From Ampelomyces quisqualis (taxonomy: Eukaryota; Ascomycota; Dothideomycetes; Pleosporales; Phaeosphaeriaceae): DNA of 64,000 bases. The stretch covers positions 744,001 through 808,000 of the forward strand of contig JAGTXZ010000003.1 in the NCBI GenBank assembly GCA_018398575.1, read 5' to 3'. The notes beneath the pieces are model-generated. The model ran no database searches, was not told where the DNA came from, and saw only the letters and a list, made by a program, of their open reading frames with translations. Made by a program: the position numbers and the translations under genes. Shown piece after piece: positions 55,431 to 64,000 of the stretch; the stretch's first letter is position 1, and each line of letters begins with the position of its first letter.

Positions 55431-56715
55431 TCAAGCGACACGCACCAACTCAACGACGACGTGCATGCCGTTCAACATGAAGCCGTTGACGAGGAATATA
55501 TGGATCTGGCGGATCAGGTTGACCGGAAGAGCAATCCTCGTGAAGGAGGCTGTCCGCTGGCAGTCAATGTATTCGATGCAGACGCGGCGTAGACCACGGC
55601 AGCCGAATAGCCCATGGAGCTCGTACCTGCGGACGACCTCGTCTAGACTCATGTTGACCCGCTCCCTGGCGCGCTCGGGGTCCATCGATTCAAGCGCTAT
55701 CATCTGGCGCTCTCCAAATGCCGACGTCGTGGTTCCCGCGGTATGCATGGTGAAGGTGAGTTCCTTCAGGCCAGGAAGCGCCGCCGCCATCTTCAAGAAA
55801 GGGTTGTGGAGCCTATTGTGCTGGACGCCTGAGAACCGGTAAAAGCCTGGAAATGAGACCTTAGTGATGGCCTCGTGGAGCTCCGCGAGTTGGCTTGAGC
55901 TGAAGATCAAGGCGGCGTAGTATAAGACGGTAGTGGTCTCAATCTCGAAGGTTAAAGTGGAAACGTGGGGAAGCACTGTGGTGAACCATTCCCGCTCGCC
56001 GACTGAGGAGAGTGTGACGCCGTAAAGGAATGAGGGGCGGGCTGGATCTGGGTCCAGAGGCTCGTACTCGGCTCTCAGAGAGACTGTGGTAGGACCTTCA
56101 CGAATGTTAGTTGCAGCCTGGGTGAACGCAAAGAGTGTCTCAGACCAGAGGAAAGAAGCGTCCGAATACCGCCAGAAAGGGAGTATGGAGAAGCTTGCTT
56201 ATTGGAAGAGACTGCGTTGTTTGGCATCGCGAAGCTGCGGCCGCCATGGTCAGGGTAGAGAGACGATGACCAGGTATGATCATATTCGACAACCTCTTGG
56301 TGGGTAGCTCCATTCATGAAGTAAGAACTGTTGGAGCAGGAAGCGCCGTCGTTGCTGCGAGGTATATAGCTTGTGACAGCGCTGTACTGTGCGTGGCCGT
56401 TGGCAGAGTCCTGGACAGACACATTGCGGAGAGATCGACGACGCTGCTGTACATTAATTATCAGTAAAGCTCCTTAAGATGGACCGTCAAAGCTCAGGGT
56501 ATCTTACATAGGCCTGGTTTGGGAAGAACGAGTTGGCGGTGCTTTTCAAGCGTGCTGTCGGTCAAGTCAGTACTCTCGTTAGCTAGAAGCACCAGGAGTT
56601 TCTCACCGCCGCTAAAGTTGTAAGCGTGGTTGCCGTCACCGTTGACGTTGCCGTTGCCATTTCCATTGCCATTGCCATTGACATCGCGGTTGAGATCGCG
56701 GATTGGGGCACTCAT
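55431..56715 (-). CDS. Hypothetical protein, multi-exon model uncertain
   Basis: The last exon is convincing: an open frame from about 56190 to 55431 reading LPFWRYSDASFLWSETLFAF, then VGEREWFTTVLPHVSTL, YRFSGVQHN and CRGLRRVCIEYIDC, similar in style to fungal F-box/LRR-type proteins. It has no usable ATG. Upstream, a plausible start at 56715 (MSAPIRDLNRDVN then an Asn-Gly repeat) splices twice cleanly (introns 56555-56606 and 56447-56507) into QRRRSLRNVSVQDSANGHAQ. The junction from that exon (about 56446-56250) to the last exon lies in another frame, and I found no canonical intron to join them. Either an unusual splice, a frameshift or two separate genes is possible. Function unknown. Confidence 0.4.
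56635..56690. repeat. Hexamer repeat encoding Asn-Gly
   Basis: About six or seven imperfect units of a CATTGC/CGTTGC-type hexamer (minus strand GGCAAT/GGCAAC) encode an (NG)n stretch near the proposed N-terminus of the hypothetical protein. Such repeats often vary in length between strains. Confidence 0.6.
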
Positions 56716-57129
56716 CGCGAAGTCTTTGCTGAGATAGGCTCGGGATTGGAATGGAATGAGTGAGATAGGGGTAGATTGTCTGAGACTTGTATATGTATAA
56801 CAAGAAGTCAAATTGAAAATATGAAGTGGTGCTGGCTGTGGAGTGGAAGTAGAGCGCGTCGTGGATTTGGGGGGAATGAAAGTGCGCTCGAAGGTTTCTT
56901 ATCAATGACTCTCGGTCACATCCTTGCTAAGACAGGTCACGTGCTGTTTACAGAGCACGTGTCGAGTGGCGACGAGTGTTTGCTTGCAGAAATTTTCAAA
57001 AGAAGGTGAAAGAGCAGGCCCGGGGCAGGAGCAGCCACACCAACGGGACCGCGAAGCTTGGAGCACACAGGGGATCCACCGAACAGGAGCTTGGATTTTA
57101 GAGATAGATAGCTCGATGCTATTGTATCT

Positions 57130-57516
57130 TCATATGGAATTAGCATTGACGTGTAAAAGCGCAGAGTGTTCTGCAAATACTAAGACACGAGAACGTCTGT
57201 TAGACGAGTGATCAACACAACCACAAACCTCGAGCGAATCATATCCTGGAGTCCTGTCGTTGACCAGTGTGTCTCCATAGCTATAGAAATGATGCAGCTC
57301 GTCAAAAGACACCTTAGCCGAACTGCCCATGCCATCGCCATCTTGGGAGACCTCGCACAACAGGGCCGCAACGATGAAGAGCGCGTTGACCATGAGCGTA
57401 CTATACTGCAGTATGGTGTACGTTGATTCTGCAACGTACATCATTACTATGTAGGGATATGGCTGGCCGAAGCGGGCAACGCGACCCGTGGACTGCGGTA
57501 AAAGGTCGGATTTCAT
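57130..57516 (-). CDS. Hypothetical short protein, 128 aa
   Basis: An ATG-started minus frame, with a hydrophobic stretch (STLMVNALFIVAALLCEV) that could be a membrane segment. The second half is unremarkable and may run past a missed intron. No family recognised; weak support. Confidence 0.25.
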   Translation of the reverse strand: MKSDLLPQSTGRVARFGQPYPYIVMMYVAESTYTILQYSTLMVNALFIVAALLCEVSQDGDGMGSSAKVSFDELHHFYSYGDTLVNDRTPGYDSLEVCGCVDHSSNRRSRVLVFAEHSALLHVNANSI

Positions 57517-59333
57517 GCGTCGATAATTTTGAAGTGCCCACTACTACATCCAAGACTCGCCGTCCGCCACCGAGAAAAAGTTGTAAACTCCGACACTTCA
57601 TCCTCATGACCACTCCACTGAGATGATGAGCACCGAGATCTCTGGACAATTCACATCCACCTCTTCGCGCGTCACTTTACTTCCGTTCTGCGGCCCATCC
57701 TGCAAACTCCCGACGAGCATGTTCTTCAAGTCATTATAGCCTCGATCGACCTTGGTGTAATGAGAGTGAAGATGTTTTAGCTTTATTGGGAAAGGCGCTG
57801 TATATAGAGAGTGTTTTGGGATCTGGCCTTGACCAAAAATGAGCTAACTGGCTGGCGAAGCTGGAAGTACTGTAGGATCCAGAATAAGTCGCTTGAGAGA
57901 AAGTTGTTATTTAAGAAGTTTTGGTTGATCAGCTTAGTTCTCGAGTAGTTTGGAGTAGGAGTCAGCCTGGTAGAAGCTTTACATGCAAGCCAGTCCACCT
58001 GAGCACCAACGCAGCCGTTGAATATCTATGGTGAATGTCGGTGCAAAGCGGCCGCACGGGGTAGGTTTCGGACCTTTGTATTATAGAGTTTGAGATAGTG
58101 GGATACTGTGTGCTTCGTCTATGCGCTTTAGCCAAGTTGGAGCATTAGAGAAACTTGTACCAGCTCAGATACTTTTGGGGAGATTGGGGTAGATAGTGGA
58201 GATAGCACCTATAGCTCTGGCCCTACGTAAGTAGTACTTAAGGATATGCAAGGAGTCTTGGAGCTTTCATAGCTATGAAAGCTATCAATACTTTGTCCAA
58301 GCAACCAACGGTTCCCTTTCGTGTCTCTCGAAGCTTACAAGTGCAACGAGCGAGTCCGAGGCCGATTAAAACAGCACTGCTGGCAGAAGTTACAAGACGT
58401 TGAGAAGCAGAAAGAGGCGAGAACCTGACATCCAATCGACTGAGGAGAAGAGATAGTGAGGATCTAAGAAGTACTAATGCAGATATAGTAGAGAGTAGAG
58501 AGGTCTTTGTGAGAGGGAAACACATAAAAATCCGCAGTTGAGGTTTCCTGAGAGATGGGATTGATTGACGATTGTGTACAGTTGATTTTCTAGCCGCCAT
58601 AAAGATGGTAATTGACAAGCAGATATCCTCACGCAATCGAGCACGTTTACCATCGGAACTGCACGTGATATAATAGAAGAAACATTTAAAGGAACTCGGG
58701 AACATTTTACGAACGCAACGATCAGCAAAATGAAACAAAGAATTTCTCACATGCATTCTGTAATCTAGCACTTTCAAGGAAATAACTTTGCAGTAATAAA
58801 GTGTCGTACAAGCATCCTACTAGTATAATTACGTTGGGCTGCACCATCAACATCTGACTCCGCAACAAACAAATCAAACAAACATAGCTACTTATATTTT
58901 AATTTTCTTAGTAAAGCTTAGCACCTAGCCTATATTTGTTTGTTTGTTTAGTGTTTTAGAGCTTGTATATTTGTTTAATTAACAAATATTTAGTAGAAGT
59001 CTTAGCGTTTGTATATACAAGTCTTAGCGCTCTAGTTTAGTGTTTCAATTAGCTAGCAGCTGCTAAACGCCTTATACGTTACTCTAGTTGTCTCAAACAT
59101 GCTCTAAGCACCTCGCCGCAACCTCGCAGCCTCAGGTAACAACAACCTACCCAACTACGCGCTAATAAACCTGCAGAGAGATAGTTTTATATATTTAGCG
59201 TTAGCGAAGCTGAACAACTACTTGCACGTTTCCACCACGAGTTCTGTAAGACAGTCTAGGCGTTATGTGATCTCGGTTTCTGCACAAGAGATGAGACTTG
59301 ATTGGTTCGTGTTCTTGCTTCACGAACATAGCC
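57517..59333. other. Intergenic, partly AT-rich
   Basis: Holds one minus-strand frame of 179 codons (58238-58777) whose composition is not protein-like. About 58850-59190 is AT-rich with TTTG microsatellite runs (TTTGTTTGTTTGTTTAG) and looks like a repeat remnant. No supported gene. Confidence 0.4.
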
Positions 59334-60783
59334 TCATTCTTCAAGTAAGTCAGCCCACTCTGGGTTTTCTCGAACAAGCGTCCACATGTACTTCTCCAAC
59401 TTAACCGCACACTTGACGTATATTGTTGCTGCGTCATTATATAGATGGCAATTACTGAAGATTAGTTTGAGATCATCGATGAAGAGTTTTGGTGTCGTGT
59501 AAAAGCCCTGCTCCAGTCTCTCTTCCATAGTCGAAAAATCCATTGGTGATGTTATAGTCTTGTAGTAATCTGGGACCTCGTCTTTATTGACTGGCTTGAC
59601 GAAGGGCCATGCTTGTTTGTGAATTTCGATTTGATACAGGAAAAGTCGGCACATATTGAAATGACGACCGCGGCGAGGTTCTCGTGCCAATGCGTCCATT
59701 TCTGGAGACCAGCCAGTTGCCGCAATAGCACGAACGGAGCGGGGATCGATCGGAGTTACAACGCCATTAGTCCACTGCTGAGGTGGTTTATGGACAATGT
59801 GACTTTTGCTTAAGCTGCGAATCTTAGCTTGTACTGTTTCTTTCTGCTTCAAAAGCATACGACCGACTTCGAGGTAACGCATTCGGGGAAGCATGGTGCA
59901 TTGCATGAGTGTCCCTCCTTCGTAATCCTTGATGAACCCCATCCATTCAGACTTTGGCAGAGTAACTTCTTTAGTAAACCCTTGTTTCTGGAAATATCCA
60001 GTGGCGAAATTATCAGCGTACGTTAGGAATTGCATTACTGGAGAAGTAGCTTTAACATAATCCTTGAGATGGGCCATGAGATGTGCTCCGTATCCCTTCA
60101 CTTGTTGGTCAGATGAGACGGCGCAGAAGACAATCTCAGCAAATTTGCGGTCCTGGATTTCGGTATGTTATTCCTCCAATGACCTCAAGAGGCATTTTAA
60201 GGATGGCGATTGATAGATGAGTTCGATCGTATACCAGGCGTGCGATGTAATCTTTGGGCATTTTTGGAAGTTGCTTTTGGAACAAATTCTTGAGGCCTGT
60301 GAGGATAATTGTACTCTGTCTGGTACCATCATTGTTCACAACTCGGAATTCGATCTCGCCGTTTCGCTCTTCTACAACTGCAGGCTTGAAAACAGTTAGC
60401 ACGTGCTCGAGCATCTCAGGGTCTTTGCATACCCTCTCTGGGAAACCTCTCCAGTTTGTTACTGAGGGTTCACTATCGGGTTCCGATGATTGAACAGAGC
60501 TTTCGGTTTTCTTGTTGGGAGCAGCGGGCTTCAGTTCCTCGGAAGCCGGGCGCTTCGTGGCGCGGACATTGTGTCCGCGATTGCCCGAACCCGAGGACGA
60601 TTCTGCTGTTTCCATCTGCATCAAGCATCGGCCAATGTATGTTGATCGTCCGCAGTCCAAAATGATGGGTTCTCTTAGGCTTGAATGAAGGCTGGAACAG
60701 TTGGTAGGGATTCGGGTGCCTGGAAACCCGCTTGTCTCGAGTGGACTAAAGGTTTTGCCAAGCCGGTTAATCTCCGGCATCAT
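59334..60783 (-). pseudogene. GCN5-type histone acetyltransferase with bromodomain, frameshifted
   Basis: Two minus-strand frames together give a nearly complete GCN5. The first: FRVVNNDGTRQSTIILTG, then LKNLFQKQLPKMPKDYIARL, VYDRTHLSIA and EVIGGITYR. The second: DRKFAEIVFCAVSSDQQVKG (catalytic Glu in FAEIVF; acetyl-CoA loop QxVKGYGAHL), LTYADNFATGYFQKQGFTKE, then the bromodomain AWPFVKPVNKDEVPDYYKTI, SPMDFSTMEERLEQ and LYNDAAT, ending LLEE. GCN5 is the catalytic subunit of SAGA-type complexes and acetylates histone H3. The frames meet at about 60160, where R is followed by A-ATC-CAG; an indel (two bases missing or one extra relative to GGITYRPFxxRxFAE) breaks the acetyltransferase core. No intron fits. 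It could be a dead paralog or an assembly error. The true start is uncertain (M1, or the later MQMETAESSS). Confidence 0.8.
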
Positions 60784-62372
60784 TCACGTGACTTAGCGGT
60801 ATCTCCCGTAGGCCTTCCTTTCCAGATGCACTGTTTGCAAACGCGCTTCCGATGGTTCCGCATCATGCACTTCTCCAACTCACCCATTCAGTGTCATGGG
60901 TTTTTTTGCAATGCGGATTTGACTTGGCGAGTACTAATGAAGTTCATGTGTACTTCGTAATCATGGCCCGATATATAGCGAGATGCAGGCCAAGAGAACT
61001 CACCATACAAGTGAACCTACTCCACCCACGGCCACGTCCTCGTCGACGCGTGCGCGAAGAAATCCAATCACTCAGTAGGGTAACTGCCTGCCGTCCAAGT
61101 CTGAGAACATGAGAACACTCAGTACAACCGATGGTCCGAATAGTTTTACTCAGTCCACCACTCCTTCACTATGTCAGACAGTGACAAGAGCGCTCAAAAT
61201 TTGTCGCCATGTACCTAACGTCGTTCGGCGATCTCCCAACCCCATAAGTCCCGATCTTATTCGTTGTCATTCAACTGAGGACAAGCGTGTCGCAGTATGG
61301 GACGACATCTCCACTGCATGCATCGACTCTCTCGCGCCACCTGTTTGTGTCCCTGTGGCCAGTGATGGGGATATGGCCACCTGGATTCTCATTCACCAAG
61401 ATTTGGCTCCGAATGGACGACAGATCCTGTGTTCATGCAAAACCTTTCGGAAACGCTCTTTGGCTACCGGTAGTGATGTTAAAGGCATAGTCAGCAATAA
61501 TGTTGTGCTTGCAAATTTGGAATGGCCCCCAAACATCTCGAATTCAAATGTTGGGTTGACGATAAAGCCTGGTACACGGTCAACTCTTTTCAAAAGCGAG
61601 TAAGGAGCACGACCTCCAGGGGGGGGGGGCGTAAGAGAAACGAAGCATCATAAGGTCTCAGATAGCAGCACACAACGATGTGGTCAAGACGCGCTTCACA
61701 ATCATGCCAGTATGGGCGACGTGGGCACACCCCTATTACGGTCGTCTCGGTGCCGAGGAACTGCGCAATGTCCTGTACATACTACGACTAGTCATGGAGG
61801 TCGACGAGACTGCCACAAGGCTATTGCTTGACGCTACTAATAGTCCTTTTAAAGACGTGTACGAAACACAACTCGAGCTTGTAAGTGGCATTGGTTGTCC
61901 ACATCGATCGAAGAGGTTGGTATGAGATTGGATCTGATGCTGACGTAATCACCAACTACCTACCAGCACCGACGGAAAGGCCGAGGAAGAACATCCACCC
62001 CGTACGGAGTACACAGCTCGTCTTCCACAACGGTGTTACGGAGTAGTTGTACAGAGGGATAATATGTCATTTGGAAGCTCTTCATACGCTACAGCTCCTC
62101 CCATTGAGTAAATTTCAAACCCATTTCCGGCGTTAAGTTTTAAAGCTTTGCAGCTCGCTCGGCGTTCCATCGGTGTTGACAACGTGCAGTGCGTTACATG
62201 TATAGCCCGAAATGACCACATGCTCCGGTGCACCCCGTTGTCCTTCTAAGAAGTGTTGCTGACACTCGTTGGATTCCTTTGTTGCTGTTGCACTCAACGC
62301 GTCGCCACTCTCCTATGCGTGTCTGCACGAGACTCGGAATTTACGCACGGTACCCTCTCGCGTGCAGCCGTA
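60784..62372. other. Intergenic with weak reading frames
   Basis: Between the GCN5-like gene and the MFS gene. A plus-strand 164-codon frame (61109-61603, starting MRTLSTTDGPNSFTQSTT) and a short one (61680-61925) are present. They show no domain and no neighbour logic. A poly-G run (GGGGGGGGG) occurs at about 61620. I would not call a gene here. Confidence 0.35.
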
Positions 62373-64000
62373 ATGCACTCGCAAACACGTCGACACTCGA
62401 GCGAGGAGGGCGCGTCGGTCCTCTCGCCCCTCGAATCGACCTTCTCCATCCCGAGCGCGCCGCCCAAGAAGAAAAAGCCATGGGTGCTCCTCGTCGTATT
62501 GGCCATGTTCCTGATTGGCGTGATTGACGTAGGCGCCTTCCTCGGTGATCCACCCAAGACACGGGTTTATGAGGCCAATATCTGTCTCTCGTATTATCGC
62601 GAACGCGACGCGTCCGTCATCGGCGCTGACGGAACCATAGCCGAGCAGCTGTGCAAGATCGACGCCGTGCAGCAGCGCCTGGCGATGATATTTGGGTGGC
62701 AGGAAACCTTCGATGCCGTCCCGGCTATACTGCTCGCGGTGCCCTTTGGGACGCTGGCTGACCGGGTGGGCAGGAAGTGGATCTTCACGGCCAGCCTGAT
62801 GGGCCTGCAGCTGAACTCTGCATGGGTGCTGCTGATCTGTAAGCCACATGGGTAAATGTGGGGATGCGGGGGAGCTGACCCTCGACAGGCTATTTCAAGA
62901 CATTGCCGCTGCAGTGGACCTGGTTGTCGTCGGCATTCTTCCTTATAGGCGGCGGGCCTCCGGTTAGCATTGCGCTGGCCGTATCCATGATCGCAGACAT
63001 CGCGCCGCCGCAAAAGCGGACGACCATCTTTCTGTACCTGACGGCCTCGGCACTAGTGGCCGAGATGCTGGCACCACTCATGGCCGCAAAGCTCATGGAG
63101 AAGGGCGATTGGCTGCCGCTCCTGCTGGCGCTCGCCATACAGCAAGTTGGCATCTGCATCGCCTTTCTCTTTCCGGAGACGTTGCATCTGCGGGACTTGC
63201 CAGAACCCAAGGACAACGACGATCAAGCCATGGAGCTACAGCCCAAGGGCGGTCACTTCACGCTAAAAGCTCAGCTACACAATTTTCGAGTTGCGTACAT
63301 GTTCCTCAAGAGCGACTTGCAACTAGGCCTAGTCGTTTTCTCGTTCCTCGTAAACAGGCTTGGCAGACAGGCCATCACTCTGCTGGTCAGGTACGCCTCC
63401 AAGCGCTACGGCTGGCAAATCAAAGATGCGGCATACCTGCTCTCATTTCGAGCTGCTGCAAACCTGGTCGCTGTCGCCGTAGTCCTCCCCCTGGTCAACT
63501 GGTTCCTACTCAAGTACCTTGGACTGCCCGCTCATTGGGCTGATCTCTGGCTCTCACGAGGTTCCATTATTTTGACGACAATCGCCTTCTTCATCATGGG
63601 CATTGCCGCATATCCTGCCTTGCTTGTCTTTGGATTACTCATCTACAACTTTGGCACAGGGTACAACGCAGCGATGCGGTCCGTTGCCATACACGTCATC
63701 GGTGGACAAGCCAGCCCTGACGTAGGTAAGCTCATGACTACAATCGCCATTGTAGAGGCAATTGGCGCCATGATTGCGGGGCCAATGTTGAGCGAGTTTT
63801 TCCAATGGGGCATGGACCTCGGCAGCGCCTGGCTCGGCTTGCCTTTCCTGGCCTCTGTGGTCATATTTGCACTGATGACTATTCTCACCTTTGCTATCAG
63901 CGTCAAAGACCGTGAGATTGGATACATGGAGGTGCAAAGTGAGGATGAGGATGAGGATGACATGCTGACTGAGCTGGGCAGGAGCTCTGCGCTTGATGAT
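62373..64000 (+). CDS. Major facilitator superfamily transporter, 3' end beyond window
   Basis: Exon 1 is 62373-62838 and exon 2 is 62889 to the window edge, joined by a 50-bp GT-AG intron (GTAAGC to CGACAG) in frame (WVLLIC to YFKTLPLQW). The start MHSQTRRHSSEEG was chosen because it opens a Ser-rich cytosolic N-terminus ending in KKKKPW just before TM1 (VLLVVLAMFLIGVIDVGAF). MFS motif A is seen as GTLADRVGRKW between TM2 and TM3. About ten hydrophobic segments are visible over 526 codons, with a central hydrophilic loop (PEPKDNDDQAMELQPKG). The end in view is acidic (SEDEDEDDMLTELG). Substrate unknown; the family moves small molecules such as drugs, sugars or siderophores. The stop lies outside the window. 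Confidence 0.85.

Noticed and set aside
58238..58777. 179-codon minus-strand frame
   Set aside because: No domain, unusual Ser/Leu/Arg composition, and no splice or neighbour support.
1..64000. CRISPR arrays, rRNA or tRNA genes
   Set aside because: No regularly spaced identical repeats or recognisable rRNA blocks were seen. I saw no convincing tRNA by eye, but a covariance-model scan was not possible.

Overview
This window comes from a filamentous ascomycete, probably a Dothideomycete (inference). The evidence is short spliceosomal introns (42-156 bp, mostly 45-65 bp, GTAAGT-like donors), a giant fungal nonribosomal peptide synthetase, a Bys1-family secreted protein, F-box/LRR-type genes, and an AT-rich transposon island whose in-frame stops look like repeat-induced point mutation (RIP).

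Layout. Positions 1-7.2 kb hold two F-box-type genes, a decayed F-box-like fragment, a weak hypothetical gene and a frameshifted remnant, mostly on the minus strand. Positions 7.4-16.2 kb are a nested transposon island. Two direct copies of a 545-585 bp element with ~30-bp inverted ends are present, and the second copy is split by a 6,725-bp hAT transposon with an exact 8-bp target duplication (ACTAGAGT). That hAT contains a RIP-damaged transposase, a decayed lysine-rich gene and a decayed histone H3-like gene. Its transposase is itself split by an 850-bp TA-flanked fold-back element. At least six intron-like segments in these decayed genes share one AT-rich core, like introner elements. Positions 16.4-23.3 kb hold F-box debris, a Bys1-like secreted protein, a catalase-family protein and two small Cys-rich reading frames.

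Positions 23.55-45.78 kb are one minus-strand NRPS gene. I reconstruct 10 exons and 7,202 aa, and the exon lengths sum to an intact frame. The architecture is T-E-C-A-T-C-A-T-E-C-A-T-C-A-T-E-C-T-C-T. It begins with a T-E unit that has no adenylation domain, and it ends in A-less C-T/C-T units whose last T domain has lost the phosphopantetheine serine codon. After a 3.7-kb divergent intergenic region comes a full-length ABCC-type exporter gene (49.5-54.9 kb, plus strand, 16 exons, 1,480 aa), the natural candidate for exporting the peptide. From memory, this pairing and architecture resemble the conserved NPS4/AbNPS2/Pes1 family; that needs a database check.

Positions 55-64 kb hold an uncertain multi-exon hypothetical gene, a GCN5-type histone acetyltransferase/bromodomain gene broken by a frameshift, and a major facilitator transporter that runs off the right edge.
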